Part shown: positions 16,512-24,802 of the stretch, in pieces
How positions within the stretch are numbered: the stretch's first letter is position 1
Layout of the letters: the number at the start of each line of letters is the position of its first letter
Assembly: GCA_045595845.1 (NCBI GenBank)
Contig: JAZOBF010000029.1
Location: 1 to 37,681 of the forward strand
Reading direction: 5' to 3'
From: RGIG3009 sp045595845
Lineage (GTDB): Bacteria > Bacillota > Clostridia > Oscillospirales > Acutalibacteraceae
Length of the DNA: 37,681 nt
The notes under the pieces: generated by a model
The model's database searches: none
What the model saw: the letters and a program-made list of their open reading frames with translations, nothing else
Told to the model about the DNA's origin: nothing
Made by a program: the position numbers and the translations under genes

Positions 16512-17084
16512 ATGAAACTGTTGGAAGATCGCATACTGCGTGACGGTGAATGTCGTCCGGGTGATGTGTTAAAAGTTGACAGTTTTTTGAATCACCAAAT
16601 CGATGTAAACCTTTTGTGTGAGATCGGTCAAGAGTTTGAAAAACTGTATCACACAGCGGGTGTCACGAAGATTCTCACGGTGGAAGCTTCCGGTATTGGT
16701 GTTGCCTGTATTACGGCGCAGTATTTCGGTGTTCCCGTTCTGTTTGCGAAAAAATCCAAGACAAGTAATATTGCAAACGATGTTTATTCTGCCAAGGTAG
16801 ATTCCTACACACACGGGGTTACGAACACGGTCATGGTGTCCAAACAGTATCTTCATCCCGAAGATCGCGTACTTATTATTGATGATTTTTTAGCGAAGGG
16901 GCAGGCCTTGCTCGGATTGTCAGAAATCGTTAGACAGGCGGGGGCGGAACTTGTCGGCGCGGGAATTGTGATTGAAAAAGTTTATCAGGGCGGCGGCGAC
17001 CTGTTGCGCGAGCAGGGCGTGCGAGTGGAATCGCTCGCACGGATTGTTTCGTTGGATCCCGAAAAAGGGATCGCCTTTATGTAG
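16512..17084 (+). CDS. xpt: Xanthine phosphoribosyltransferase
   Basis: The 190-residue protein matches bacterial Xpt throughout: MKLLEDRILRDGEC, the VDSFLNHQIDV segment, ILTVEASGIGVA, and the PRPP-binding VLIIDDFLAKGQALLGL. It converts xanthine and PRPP to XMP, feeding GMP synthesis. GGGGAGG precedes the ATG. The downstream BMP lipoprotein starts 54 nt after the stop with no promoter I can see, so xpt probably heads the transporter operon. In Bacillus subtilis xpt sits behind a guanine riboswitch; that element is absent here. Confidence 0.96.
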   Translation: MKLLEDRILRDGECRPGDVLKVDSFLNHQIDVNLLCEIGQEFEKLYHTAGVTKILTVEASGIGVACITAQYFGVPVLFAKKSKTSNIANDVYSAKVDSYTHGVTNTVMVSKQYLHPEDRVLIIDDFLAKGQALLGLSEIVRQAGAELVGAGIVIEKVYQGGGDLLREQGVRVESLARIVSLDPEKGIAFM

Positions 17085-17114
17085 TTACATTACCGTGCGC
17101 GAACACGGATGTAA
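17085..17114 (+). other. Intercistronic hairpin between xpt and the BMP lipoprotein gene
   Basis: TTACAT (17085-17090) and CCGTG (17093-17097) pair with CACGG (17104-17108) and ATGTAA (17109-17114), with a 2-nt bulge and a CGCGAA loop. There is no following T run, so it is more likely an RNA processing or stability element than a terminator. Confidence 0.6.
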
Positions 17115-17138
17115 AAAGAAAAAATGGAGGGAAAACAC

Positions 17139-18359
17139 ATGAAAAAAATCCTGGCACTTCTCTTGGCGATCGTCATGGTGCTCGGCTTAGCTGCTTGCGG
17201 CGAAGGCGGAGACAAAGAGACAGTCTTCAAAGAAATTCTCGAGCCCATTGCGGCAAAAGATTTGAAGGTTGGCTTTATCTTCTTACATGATGAACAATCG
17301 ACCTACGACAAGAACTTCATTGATGCGGCGAAAGCGGCTTGTGAAGAAATGGGCGTAACGATGGTTCAAAAAACGCAGATTCCGGAGTCTGAGGCTTGCT
17401 ATGATGCGGCCGTTGAATTGGTTGAAGTCGAAGGCTGCGGTCTCGTCTTCGCGGATAGTTTTGGTCATGAAGAGCATATGATCAAAGCCGCAAAAGAGTA
17501 CCCCGAAGTACAGTTCTGCCACGCGACGGGTACGCAAGCCCATACCGCCAATGTTGAAAACTTCAACAACGCATTTGCTTCGATCTACGAAGGTCGTTAT
17601 ATGGCGGGTGTTGTTGCCGGCTTGAAACTCAAAGAGATGATGGAAAAAGACAGCACCATCGTTCCGAAAATGGGCTATGTCGGTGCGTTCACCTTTGCTG
17701 AAGTTATGTCCGGTTATACCTCCTTCTATCTGGGCGCCAAATCCATTGTTCCGGATGTAACGATGGAAGTGAAGTTCACCGGTTCTTGGTATCATGAAGA
17801 GAATGAGAAACAGGCTGCTCAGGCTTTGATTGACAACGGTTGTGTTCTCATTAGTCAGCACGCTGACTCCATGGGCTCTCCGACCGCTTGCGAAAACGCG
17901 AAAGTCCCGAATGTTTCTTATAATGGTTCCACCGCTGCTGCTTGCCCGAACACCTTCTTGGTTTCGTCCCGTATTGACTGGACTCCGTACTTTAAGTACA
18001 TTATCGGCCAGCGCATCAAGGGCGAAGCGATTGATGCCGACTGGACCGGAACGATTGCAACCGGTTCCGTTGTGCTGACCGATCTCGGCAAAAATGTGGC
18101 TGCCGGTACCGCCGAAAAACTTGCTGAAGTTAAGCAGGCGTTGTTGGACGGCACACTGAATGTGTTTGACACCAATAACTTTACCGTGAAAGGTGAGAAA
18201 CTTACCACCTATTTGGCCGATGTTGATACCGACGCTGACTTCACGGCAGATACCGAAGCGATTGAAAATGGCATTTTCTACGAATCCAAACATCGCTCCG
18301 GCCCGTATTTCAACATTGAAATCGACGGCATCACGCTGTTGGACCGTAACTACGGTTGA
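17139..18359 (+). CDS. BMP family nucleoside-binding lipoprotein (ABC substrate-binding)
   Basis: The 406-residue protein starts with a lipoprotein signal peptide: basic MKK, hydrophobic core, and lipobox LAAC with cysteine 20. The rest is a BMP/PnrA-like periplasmic-binding fold: LKVGFIFLHDEQSTYDKNF, AVELVEVEGCGLVFADSFGHE, ENFNNAFASIYEGRYMAGVVAG, and GCVLISQHADSMG. These lipoproteins capture purine nucleosides or related compounds outside the membrane for the ABC importer encoded just downstream. The start follows GGAGGG and gives a proper signal peptide; five upstream residues are unlikely to be translated. It is followed by two hairpins before the ATPase gene, which may keep its mRNA more abundant. 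Confidence 0.95.
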   Translation: MKKILALLLAIVMVLGLAACGEGGDKETVFKEILEPIAAKDLKVGFIFLHDEQSTYDKNFIDAAKAACEEMGVTMVQKTQIPESEACYDAAVELVEVEGCGLVFADSFGHEEHMIKAAKEYPEVQFCHATGTQAHTANVENFNNAFASIYEGRYMAGVVAGLKLKEMMEKDSTIVPKMGYVGAFTFAEVMSGYTSFYLGAKSIVPDVTMEVKFTGSWYHEENEKQAAQALIDNGCVLISQHADSMGSPTACENAKVPNVSYNGSTAAACPNTFLVSSRIDWTPYFKYIIGQRIKGEAIDADWTGTIATGSVVLTDLGKNVAAGTAEKLAEVKQALLDGTLNVFDTNNFTVKGEKLTTYLADVDTDADFTADTEAIENGIFYESKHRSGPYFNIEIDGITLLDRNYG

Positions 18360-18384
18360 TTTTCGCTTAGGCGATAACATGGAT

Positions 18385-18414
18385 AAGGCGGGGCACCATA
18401 AACTGCCCCGCCTT
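18385..18414 (+). other. GC-rich hairpin after the BMP lipoprotein gene
   Basis: A perfect 11-bp stem (18385-18395 with 18404-18414) surrounds the CCATAAAC loop. It is as strong as a terminator but is followed by GCCTGATTTT rather than a clean T run, so partial termination or 3-prime protection of the lipoprotein message is likely. Confidence 0.75.
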
Positions 18415-18420
18415 GCCTGA

Positions 18421-18476
18421 TTTTACAGTTGAACTTGCCTTGCGGCTTATTCGCAAGGCAATCTTGAGTTGTAAAA
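18421..18476 (+). other. Long second hairpin upstream of the nucleoside ABC ATPase gene
   Basis: TTTTACA (18421-18427) pairs with TGTAAAA (18470-18476) and TTGCCTTGCG (18435-18444) pairs with CGCAAGGCAA (18452-18461), with an internal loop between the two helices and a GCTTATT apical loop. It ends 9 nt before the AGGAGG of the next gene and may influence its translation. Confidence 0.7.
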
Positions 18477-18497
18477 GAGGCGCAAGGAGGAAACACC

Positions 18498-20036
18498 ATG
18501 AGCACTGTACCTGCGATTGAATTGAAGAACATTACCAAGACCTTCGGTTCGGTTGTTGCCAATAAGGATGTTTCACTGCAAGTGAACCGTGGAGAGATTT
18601 TATCGATCCTCGGTGAGAACGGCAGTGGAAAAACGACATTGATGAATATGATTTCGGGTATTTATTTTCCGGACGAAGGTCAAATTTTCATCAATGGGGA
18701 GGAGGCTGTTATTGCCTCGCCCAGAGATGCGTTTGATTATAAAATCGGCATGATCCATCAACACTTCAAACTGGTGGATGTGTTTACCGCTACGGAAAAT
18801 ATTGTGCTTGGTTTGGAAGAGGATGGACGATACAACCTGAAAATCGCTCAACAGCGTGTACAAGAAATCTGTGAGCGATACGGGTTTGATGTTAATCCCA
18901 AAAAGAAAATTTACACTATGTCGGTTTCCGAAAAGCAAACGGTTGAAATTGTCAAGGTATTGTATCGCGGTGCGGATATTTTAATCTTGGACGAACCCAC
19001 CGCCGTTTTGACTCCACAGGAAACACAAAAACTATTTACGGTACTTCGCCGTATGCGTGACGACGGGAAAGCCATTATCATCATTACCCACAAACTGCAC
19101 GAGGTATTGAGCCTGTCCGATAAGGTAGCCGTATTGCGTAAAGGCGAATATGTGGGAACGGTGAATACCGCTGAAACAAGCGAAGCGGAATTAACCGAGA
19201 TGATGGTCGGTAAAAAGATATCCTTAAATATTGAACGCAGTGAGCCCAAAGATGTTACACCGCGCTTGGAAGTTCATCATATTGATTGTACCAATCGTGA
19301 GGGCATGTTGGTTTTGGATGATGTGTCCTTTACCGCTAATGCGGGTGAGATACTCGGCATTGCCGGTATTGCGGGTTCAGGTCAACGAGAGTTGTTAGAG
19401 GCCATTGCCGGACTGCAAAAGTTGGATAGCGGTGCCGTGTTGTACAACAACCCCCAAACAGGCAACATGGATAATCTTTGCTCAAAAACACCGCTTCAAA
19501 TTCGCGAGCTTGGTGTGCGATTGTCCTTTGTACCTGAAGACCGATTGGGCATGGGGCTTGTCGGTAACATGGATATTATCGACAATATGATGTTGCGCAG
19601 TTATACCAAAGGTAAGGGTATGTTCTTGGAACGCAAAGCACCCAAAGATCTTGCAGAACATATTATTCAAGATTTGGAAGTGGTGACTCCCGGTGCTACA
19701 ACACCGGTACGACGCTTGTCAGGCGGAAATGTGCAGAAAGTATTGGTTGGTCGCGAGATTGCGGCAGCACCAACCGTTTTAATGGCGGCATATCCGGTTC
19801 GTGGCTTGGATATCAACTCTTCTTATACGATCTACAACTTGCTGAACGAGCAAAAAGAACGGGGCGTTGCCGTTATCTTTGTCGGCGAAGATTTGGATGT
19901 CCTTTTAGAACTGTGTGATCGCATTTTAGTCATCGGTTCCGGTAAGGTTACCGGCGTGGTGGATGCCCGTACAGCGACCAAAGAAGAAATCGGTTTACTG
20001 ATGACCAAAACGGAAGGGGGAATGGACGGTGTCTGA
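18498..20036 (+). CDS. Nucleoside ABC importer, duplicated ATP-binding protein
   Basis: The 512-residue protein holds two ABC ATPase domains. The first (about 5-245) has Walker A GENGSGKTTL, a divergent signature (MSVSEKQTVEIVK) and Walker B ILILDEPTAVLTPQE. The second (about 250-505) has a degenerate Walker A (GIAGSGQREL, lacking the GK[ST] lysine) and signature LSGGN, as is normal for the RbsA/BMP-importer ATPases. It powers uptake of the nucleoside bound by the upstream lipoprotein through the two permeases that follow. Its stop overlaps the GTG of the first permease by 8 nt. The substrate is inferred from the BMP partner and the xpt neighbour. Confidence 0.95.
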   Translation: MSTVPAIELKNITKTFGSVVANKDVSLQVNRGEILSILGENGSGKTTLMNMISGIYFPDEGQIFINGEEAVIASPRDAFDYKIGMIHQHFKLVDVFTATENIVLGLEEDGRYNLKIAQQRVQEICERYGFDVNPKKKIYTMSVSEKQTVEIVKVLYRGADILILDEPTAVLTPQETQKLFTVLRRMRDDGKAIIIITHKLHEVLSLSDKVAVLRKGEYVGTVNTAETSEAELTEMMVGKKISLNIERSEPKDVTPRLEVHHIDCTNREGMLVLDDVSFTANAGEILGIAGIAGSGQRELLEAIAGLQKLDSGAVLYNNPQTGNMDNLCSKTPLQIRELGVRLSFVPEDRLGMGLVGNMDIIDNMMLRSYTKGKGMFLERKAPKDLAEHIIQDLEVVTPGATTPVRRLSGGNVQKVLVGREIAAAPTVLMAAYPVRGLDINSSYTIYNLLNEQKERGVAVIFVGEDLDVLLELCDRILVIGSGKVTGVVDARTATKEEIGLLMTKTEGGMDGV

Positions 20037-21144
20037 TTTGGCGGTAAAGAAACATACGCGCGAGCCGATGATCACCATTGCCAAACGGGATGATTTAGTT
20101 TGGTGGAAGGCGTGGTTCATTCGGATCGCCGCCATTATCCTTGGCTTTTTGCTTACGGGTTTTGTTTCCGTTTGCTTGACAAAAGTTTCGCTTTCCGAAG
20201 TGTTTCAAATTATGATTCGTGGCGTTTTTGGCCGTTTGTTTGAGGGCGGTAAAGCCACCATGTTGTGGAGATTTCTGCAGGAAACCGCTATTCTGCTTTG
20301 CTTAACGCTTGCGGTAACACCCGCGTTTAAAATGAAGTTTTGGAATTGTGGCGCAGAAGGACAAGCCCTGATGGGCGGTTTAGGTGCCATGATGTGCATG
20401 ATTGAACTTGATGGCCTGGCACCGTGGTTGCACACGATCGTAGTTGTTGTGGTAGGTGTTGCGTTTGGCGCGATTTGGGGCCTGATTCCCGCTTTATTCA
20501 AAGCGTGGTACGATACTAACGAAACCCTGTTCACGCTCATGATGAACTATGTTGCTACCCAATTGGTTGCGTACTATGTATATATTGCCAGTAAAGGGCT
20601 CACCGTAATTCGCCAAGTTGAAACCGGTGCATTACCGATCATCGGCAACCAAAAATACCTGTTAAACATTCTGATTGTCACCGTACTCACGGTCGGGTTG
20701 TTTTTCTATCTGAAATACAGTAAACAAGGTTATGAGGTGGCGGTCGTAGGCGAAAGTCAAAATACGGCACGCTACATTGGAATCAATGTGAAAAAAGTTA
20801 TTATTCGCACAATGCTTATTTCCGGTGCAATTGCAGGTCTTGCCGGGGTTTTGTTGGTTGCGGGAACCAATCACTCGATTAATACGAACACAGTAGGCGG
20901 CTTTGGATTTACGGCAATCATGGTATCGTGGCTCGGTCTGTTCAATCCCTACATCATGGCGGCTATGGCTGGGCTTGTGGTGTTCTTGAACATCGGTGCC
21001 GCCAAAGTGGCGGATACATTCTTTTTAAACAGTTCGTATGCAGACATTGTAACAGGTGTTGTGATTCTGTTTGTGGTTGGTTGCGAATTCTTTATTCGAT
21101 ATTCCGTAAAACTTCATCGTACGAAGAAGGTGGTGCGCGCATGA
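20029..21144 (+). CDS. Nucleoside ABC importer permease 1
   Basis: The 371-residue membrane protein belongs to the branched-chain/ribose type permease family (BPD_transp_2), with about eight to ten hydrophobic segments. Recognisable parts are ETAILLCLTLAVTPAFKMKFWNCGAEGQALMGG near residue 85 and VVGESQNTARYIGINVKKVI, the cytoplasmic loop that contacts the ATPase. The start is a GTG (20029) inside the end of the ATPase gene, with GGGGGA upstream. It ends in an ATGA overlap with the next permease. It forms the channel together with that second permease. Confidence 0.95.
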   Translation: MSDLAVKKHTREPMITIAKRDDLVWWKAWFIRIAAIILGFLLTGFVSVCLTKVSLSEVFQIMIRGVFGRLFEGGKATMLWRFLQETAILLCLTLAVTPAFKMKFWNCGAEGQALMGGLGAMMCMIELDGLAPWLHTIVVVVVGVAFGAIWGLIPALFKAWYDTNETLFTLMMNYVATQLVAYYVYIASKGLTVIRQVETGALPIIGNQKYLLNILIVTVLTVGLFFYLKYSKQGYEVAVVGESQNTARYIGINVKKVIIRTMLISGAIAGLAGVLLVAGTNHSINTNTVGGFGFTAIMVSWLGLFNPYIMAAMAGLVVFLNIGAAKVADTFFLNSSYADIVTGVVILFVVGCEFFIRYSVKLHRTKKVVRA

Positions 21145-22130
21145 TTACAGCTTTTATTCAAAGTTCCATTCCGCTTGGCGTTCCGCTGTTATTTGGCTCA
21201 GTTGGTGAAATTTTAACCGAAAAGTCCGGACACTTGAACTTGGGTATCCCCGGCATTATGTATGCCGGCGGTATCGGCGGTGTTATCGGTGCGTTTTTGT
21301 ATGAGCAATCCTGTGGTAACAATTTAGCAAACATGAACCCGTTCTTAGCGGTGGCAATCCCGTTGCTGGTATCGATTTTGATGTCTATGTTGATGGGCCT
21401 GCTATACAGCTTTTTGACCGTGACCTTGAGAGCAAACCAAAATGTTACGGGCCTTGCTCTCACCACTTTTGGTGTTGGCTTAGGGAACTTCTTTGGCGGC
21501 TCACTCGTTAAATTGACCGATAGTGAATTGCCGTCGGTTATTTTGACAAAAACCAGCAGCTTTTTCCGCACGACACTTCCGTTTGCGGCTGATTTGGGAT
21601 GGTTCGGAAAAATTTTTCTTTCGCACGATTTTTTGACATACATATCCATTGTCATTGCCGTTATTGTTTCGATTTTTCTAAATCGTACCCGCGTCGGTTT
21701 GAACCTGCGTTCGGTAGGTGAGAGCCCGGCTACAGCGGACGCTGCCGGCATCAATGTAACCCGTTATAAATATGTGGCGACTTGCATTGGCAGTGCTATC
21801 GCCGGTCTCGGCGGATTGCAATATGTAATGGCGTATGCCAACGGTGTTTGGTCAAATAACGCCTTCGGTGACCGAGGTTGGATGGCAATTGCGTTGGTTA
21901 TTTTTGCAATTTGGAAACCCACGCTGGCGATTGCGGGGTCGTTCCTCTTCGGTGCGTTATGTAATGTCAGCAACTATATACCGGGGTTGGGCATTGAAAC
22001 AAAAGAGCTTTTCAAAATTTTGCCTTATATCGTAACGGTCGTTGTGTTAATCATTACCAGCACCCGCAAAAAACGCGAATATCAACCGCCTCAAGGATTG
22101 GGACTTGCCTATTTCCGAGAAGAGCGATAG
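21141..22130 (+). CDS. Nucleoside ABC importer permease 2
   Basis: The 329-residue permease starts with the ATG that overlaps the preceding stop (ATGA). It shows the same family architecture, with SVGEILTEKSGHLNLGIPGIMYAGG near the N-terminus and LRSVGESPATADAAGINVTRYKY as the ATPase-contact loop. It is paired with permease 1 to complete a lipoprotein-ATPase-permease-permease importer. It is the last gene of the xpt operon, followed at once by a strong terminator. Confidence 0.96.
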   Translation: MITAFIQSSIPLGVPLLFGSVGEILTEKSGHLNLGIPGIMYAGGIGGVIGAFLYEQSCGNNLANMNPFLAVAIPLLVSILMSMLMGLLYSFLTVTLRANQNVTGLALTTFGVGLGNFFGGSLVKLTDSELPSVILTKTSSFFRTTLPFAADLGWFGKIFLSHDFLTYISIVIAVIVSIFLNRTRVGLNLRSVGESPATADAAGINVTRYKYVATCIGSAIAGLGGLQYVMAYANGVWSNNAFGDRGWMAIALVIFAIWKPTLAIAGSFLFGALCNVSNYIPGLGIETKELFKILPYIVTVVVLIITSTRKKREYQPPQGLGLAYFREER

Positions 22131-22135
22131 TGTAG

Positions 22136-22165
22136 AAAGCGCCGAATCAGCGATTCGGCGCTTTT
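22136..22165 (+). terminator. Terminator of the xpt-nucleoside importer operon
   Basis: A 13-bp stem (22136-22148 with 22152-22164) surrounds an AGC loop and ends in TTTT. The next promoter begins 2 bp after it. Confidence 0.9.
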
Positions 22166-22166
22166 G

Positions 22167-22194
22167 TTGACAGTTTTTTCATGATTGGTATACT
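22167..22194 (+). promoter_or_regulatory. Promoter of the transglutaminase-like lipoprotein gene
   Basis: TTGACA (22167-22172) and TATACT (22189-22194) are spaced by 16 bp, and a TGG before the -10 forms an extended -10. Confidence 0.8.
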
Positions 22195-22264
22195 AAAGGC
22201 ATGAGATAACTTCGCACATATTTCAGCTTTGTTTTTATAAAATAAGACAGAACGGAGTGACGGT

Positions 22265-23572
22265 GTGAACAGTAAACGAACGCTATGTTTTTTAAGCTTG
22301 GTACTGAGCTTTCTTATGTTGGTCGGTTGTACACAACAACCCGCCTCAACACCTTCGAACATCACAACAGTCGCGTCGGATGGGGGCGCTGTTGTTGATA
22401 CAACCCAATCTATCGCTACCACCATAAACTCTCTGTTAACAACAATGGATGGTTCGGTGTCGAGCACAACACTTCAAAACACCTCTTCAACTTCGCCCGA
22501 TAACTCGTCGACCTTTACTGCCACGGTCTCTACCCAAGCCGCACCGACAATACACACACTGACTCCCATAGAAGCGTCAGCGTATTACGGATTGTCAAAA
22601 TTACGGGAAATGCCCAATGGCAACGCTTTGGCGGGCTTATATCAAACTTTGGTAGCAGCGGTTGGAGCTTGTCAGACAACCGTCACTTTGAACGAAACAT
22701 TGTCCGAGCATGAAGTCGCGATGGTTTTTTTCTATTACCGCGCCGACTATCCTCAGCATTTCTGGCTTGAAGGTGGACTGCGATATGCCGTTTCAAGTCG
22801 CACCGAAAAAGTCGCAAAACTTACTCTTTCATACACTATGACAGGCGCCGCATTGGAACAGGCACAGACAAAATTTCACAACGCCGTACTTGAACTTCTC
22901 GGAATTGCCGCAACCGGAAATAACGAATACGAGCGCGAACGGTTACTGCACGATGCGTTGGCCACGAAAACGACCTATAAAGACGGCAAGAATGCGCATA
23001 ACGCTTACGGCGCACTGGTCGAAGGTGAAGCGGTTTGTGAAGGCTATGCTCGTGCTTTTCAGTATGTGCTGTACCAAGCGGGTATACCATGCTTGATCGC
23101 AGAGGGGGAGAGCGTTAATCCTGCTACCGGACAGGCCGAGGGACACGCCTGGAATGTGGTGCGTATAGGTGGTCAATATTATCATGTGGATTTGACTTGG
23201 GATGACACGGACAATGCAAAAACACCGGTTATGTATCCGTATTTTAATGTCACAACTGCCCAAATAACGGAAGATCATACGATTCAAACGGGAAGCGGGT
23301 ATTCCTTGCCGCAGTGTGTGGCGACGGCGGCAAATTATCATGTTAAAAACGGGAGTTATCTCACCATCTATACAGCCGATGCGGTAGCAGCGTTGTTTAA
23401 GGGAAAGACGGGTGGAGTGCACCTGTACTGTGTTGACGGAAGTGACACATTTGTGACATGGTTCAATCAACATCATCGTTCTGTGGTGACGGCGCTGGGA
23501 ATCACCGGCAGCTATTCCTATTCTTTGCTGTCGGTGGGCAAAGAAACGGTTGTCACACTAACGGTACGCTAA
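22265..23572 (+). CDS. Transglutaminase-like domain lipoprotein
   Basis: The 435-residue protein begins at a GTG preceded by GGAGTG. It has a lipoprotein signal peptide with lipobox LVGC (cysteine 22), a long Ser/Thr-rich linker (about 25-100) and a transglutaminase-core domain. The catalytic triad can be placed at Cys258 (EAVCEGYARAF), His294 (EGHAWNVVRIGG) and Asp309 (YYHVDLTWDD). Bacterial members of this fold are mostly surface cysteine proteases or peptidoglycan/peptide-processing enzymes. It has its own promoter and is separated from the next gene by only 66 bp containing a second promoter. The substrate is unknown; the triad suggests activity. Confidence 0.9.
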   Translation: MNSKRTLCFLSLVLSFLMLVGCTQQPASTPSNITTVASDGGAVVDTTQSIATTINSLLTTMDGSVSSTTLQNTSSTSPDNSSTFTATVSTQAAPTIHTLTPIEASAYYGLSKLREMPNGNALAGLYQTLVAAVGACQTTVTLNETLSEHEVAMVFFYYRADYPQHFWLEGGLRYAVSSRTEKVAKLTLSYTMTGAALEQAQTKFHNAVLELLGIAATGNNEYERERLLHDALATKTTYKDGKNAHNAYGALVEGEAVCEGYARAFQYVLYQAGIPCLIAEGESVNPATGQAEGHAWNVVRIGGQYYHVDLTWDDTDNAKTPVMYPYFNVTTAQITEDHTIQTGSGYSLPQCVATAANYHVKNGSYLTIYTADAVAALFKGKTGGVHLYCVDGSDTFVTWFNQHHRSVVTALGITGSYSYSLLSVGKETVVTLTVR

Positions 23573-23583
23573 TTATTAGAGAC

Positions 23584-23612
23584 TTGTATTTTTTTGATGT
23601 TTATGGTAGAAT
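23584..23612 (+). promoter_or_regulatory. Promoter of the DegV gene
   Basis: TTGTAT (23584-23589) and TAGAAT (23607-23612) are spaced by 17 bp, with an extended -10 TGG. Confidence 0.65.
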
Positions 23613-23638
23613 ATTTTGTAATAGAGGAGGGAGCAACG

Positions 23639-24493
23639 GTGAATAAAAAAGTTTTACTGACTGCGGACAGCACTTGCGATTTGAGCGAAGAACTCAAAGA
23701 GCGGTTTCATGTAACCACCCATCCGCTTCATGTGGTGTTGGAGGATAAAAGCTATAACGATGGTGTTGATTTAACACCCGATGATATTTATCGCACTTAT
23801 GAAGAAAAAAAGGTGTTGCCTAAGACGGCGGCAGTGAATGCTGCGGAATTTATTGATTTTTTCACCCCCTATCTTGAACAGGGGTATGAGATTGTGCACA
23901 TCAACTTAGGCTCAGGCTTGTCGGTAACGCATACCAACTGCCGTATGGCGGCAGCGGAACTGGAGGGTGTGTATGTGGTGGATAGTTGCAATCTGTCCAC
24001 CGGCACCGGTTTGTTGGTTCTTGAAGCTGCTGACCGTATTGCCAAGGGCATGTCGGCGGAACAGGTGGCGCGCGAGGTGCAGGAACTGGTGCCGCGTGTC
24101 AGCGCAAGCTTTGTGTTGGATAAGCTGGAATTTTTGCATAAGGGCGGGCGTTGCTCGGCACTTGCCATGATGGGCGCTAATGTGTTGCAACTGAAACCCT
24201 GTATCGAGGTGGATAATACCAGCGGGAAAATGGGCGTCGGCAAGAAATATCGCGGTTCGTTGGATAAGTGTCTGCAACAATATGTGCAGGATCGGCTGGG
24301 CGGACGCGATGATATTTGTACCAACCGTGTTTTTATTACGCATTCGGGTATGTCGCAAGAGCGTATTGCGGCGGTCAAGGCAGAAGTTGAAAAATACCAA
24401 AAATTCGATGAAATTTTCATCACACGTGCGGGTTGCACCATTTCTGCCCACTGCGGGCCGAACACCTTGGGCGTTCTGTTCATGACAAAATAA
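23639..24493 (+). CDS. DegV family fatty-acid binding protein
   Basis: The 284-residue protein shows the DegV pattern: LLTADSTCDLSEEL at the N-terminus, KTAAVNAAEFIDFF, INLGSGLSVTHTNC (lipid carboxylate-binding loop), VDSCNLSTGTGLLVLEA, and FLHKGGRCS. Family members bind long-chain fatty acids; the FakB proteins present them to the kinase FakA for incorporation into phospholipid. No fakA-like kinase is in the window. The GTG at 23639 is preferred because GGAGGGAG lies just upstream; the longer frame includes the promoter. It is monocistronic before a terminator. Confidence 0.93.
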   Translation: MNKKVLLTADSTCDLSEELKERFHVTTHPLHVVLEDKSYNDGVDLTPDDIYRTYEEKKVLPKTAAVNAAEFIDFFTPYLEQGYEIVHINLGSGLSVTHTNCRMAAAELEGVYVVDSCNLSTGTGLLVLEAADRIAKGMSAEQVAREVQELVPRVSASFVLDKLEFLHKGGRCSALAMMGANVLQLKPCIEVDNTSGKMGVGKKYRGSLDKCLQQYVQDRLGGRDDICTNRVFITHSGMSQERIAAVKAEVEKYQKFDEIFITRAGCTISAHCGPNTLGVLFMTK

Positions 24494-24499
24494 GCATAA

Positions 24500-24532
24500 A
24501 AAAGACCTCTCATCCGTGATGAGAGGTCTTTT
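24500..24532. terminator. Bidirectional terminator between degV and the 24533-24802 gene
   Basis: A 15-bp stem (24500-24514 with 24518-24532) surrounds a CGT loop, with A and T runs on both sides. It serves the two convergent genes. Confidence 0.9.
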
Positions 24533-24802
24533 CTATGAAAACATTGTCAAGAGGCGTACGGTTAATGCGCCGATACCGGCACCGATTAACAACAATCCCA
24601 GTCGATGCAACCGTCGCATTCGCCGTGCCCGACGCAATCCTGTGTATCCGGTGGCGGTGTTAATTAAACGATGGGCCTCCATATTCAAAAGTGAGGGGGA
24701 GGCTTCTCTGCATTGCTGTCGAACAATAAAAAATACGCGTTCAAAGTAGGGGTTTGCAGCATCTGTGACCTCCACGATCTGACGACTGATTCCTTTGATC
24801 AT
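24533..24802 (-). CDS. Small tail-anchored membrane protein, unknown function
   Basis: The 89-residue product begins MIKGISRQIVEV, has a soluble N-terminal region (about 1-55, DAANPYFERVFFIVR) and a strongly basic stretch (RRARRMRRLHR) directly before a single C-terminal membrane helix (LGLLLIGAGIGALTVRLL). By charge, the N-terminal part should be cytoplasmic. The start at 24802 is supported by GGGAGAG upstream; the longer frame to 24853 lacks a site. I do not recognise the family; similar short proteins occur in Clostridia, and a sporulation or stress role is only a guess. Confidence 0.7.
   Translation of the reverse strand: MIKGISRQIVEVTDAANPYFERVFFIVRQQCREASPSLLNMEAHRLINTATGYTGLRRARRMRRLHRLGLLLIGAGIGALTVRLLTMFS

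Noticed and set aside
17283..18380. 365-codon open frame antisense to the BMP lipoprotein gene
   Set aside because: It is a codon-usage shadow; its translation is low in recognisable motifs, and the sense protein is clearly real.
20928..21140. The frame of permease 2 extends 71 codons upstream
   Set aside because: It lies fully inside permease 1; the ATGA overlap start at 21141 gives the family N-terminus.
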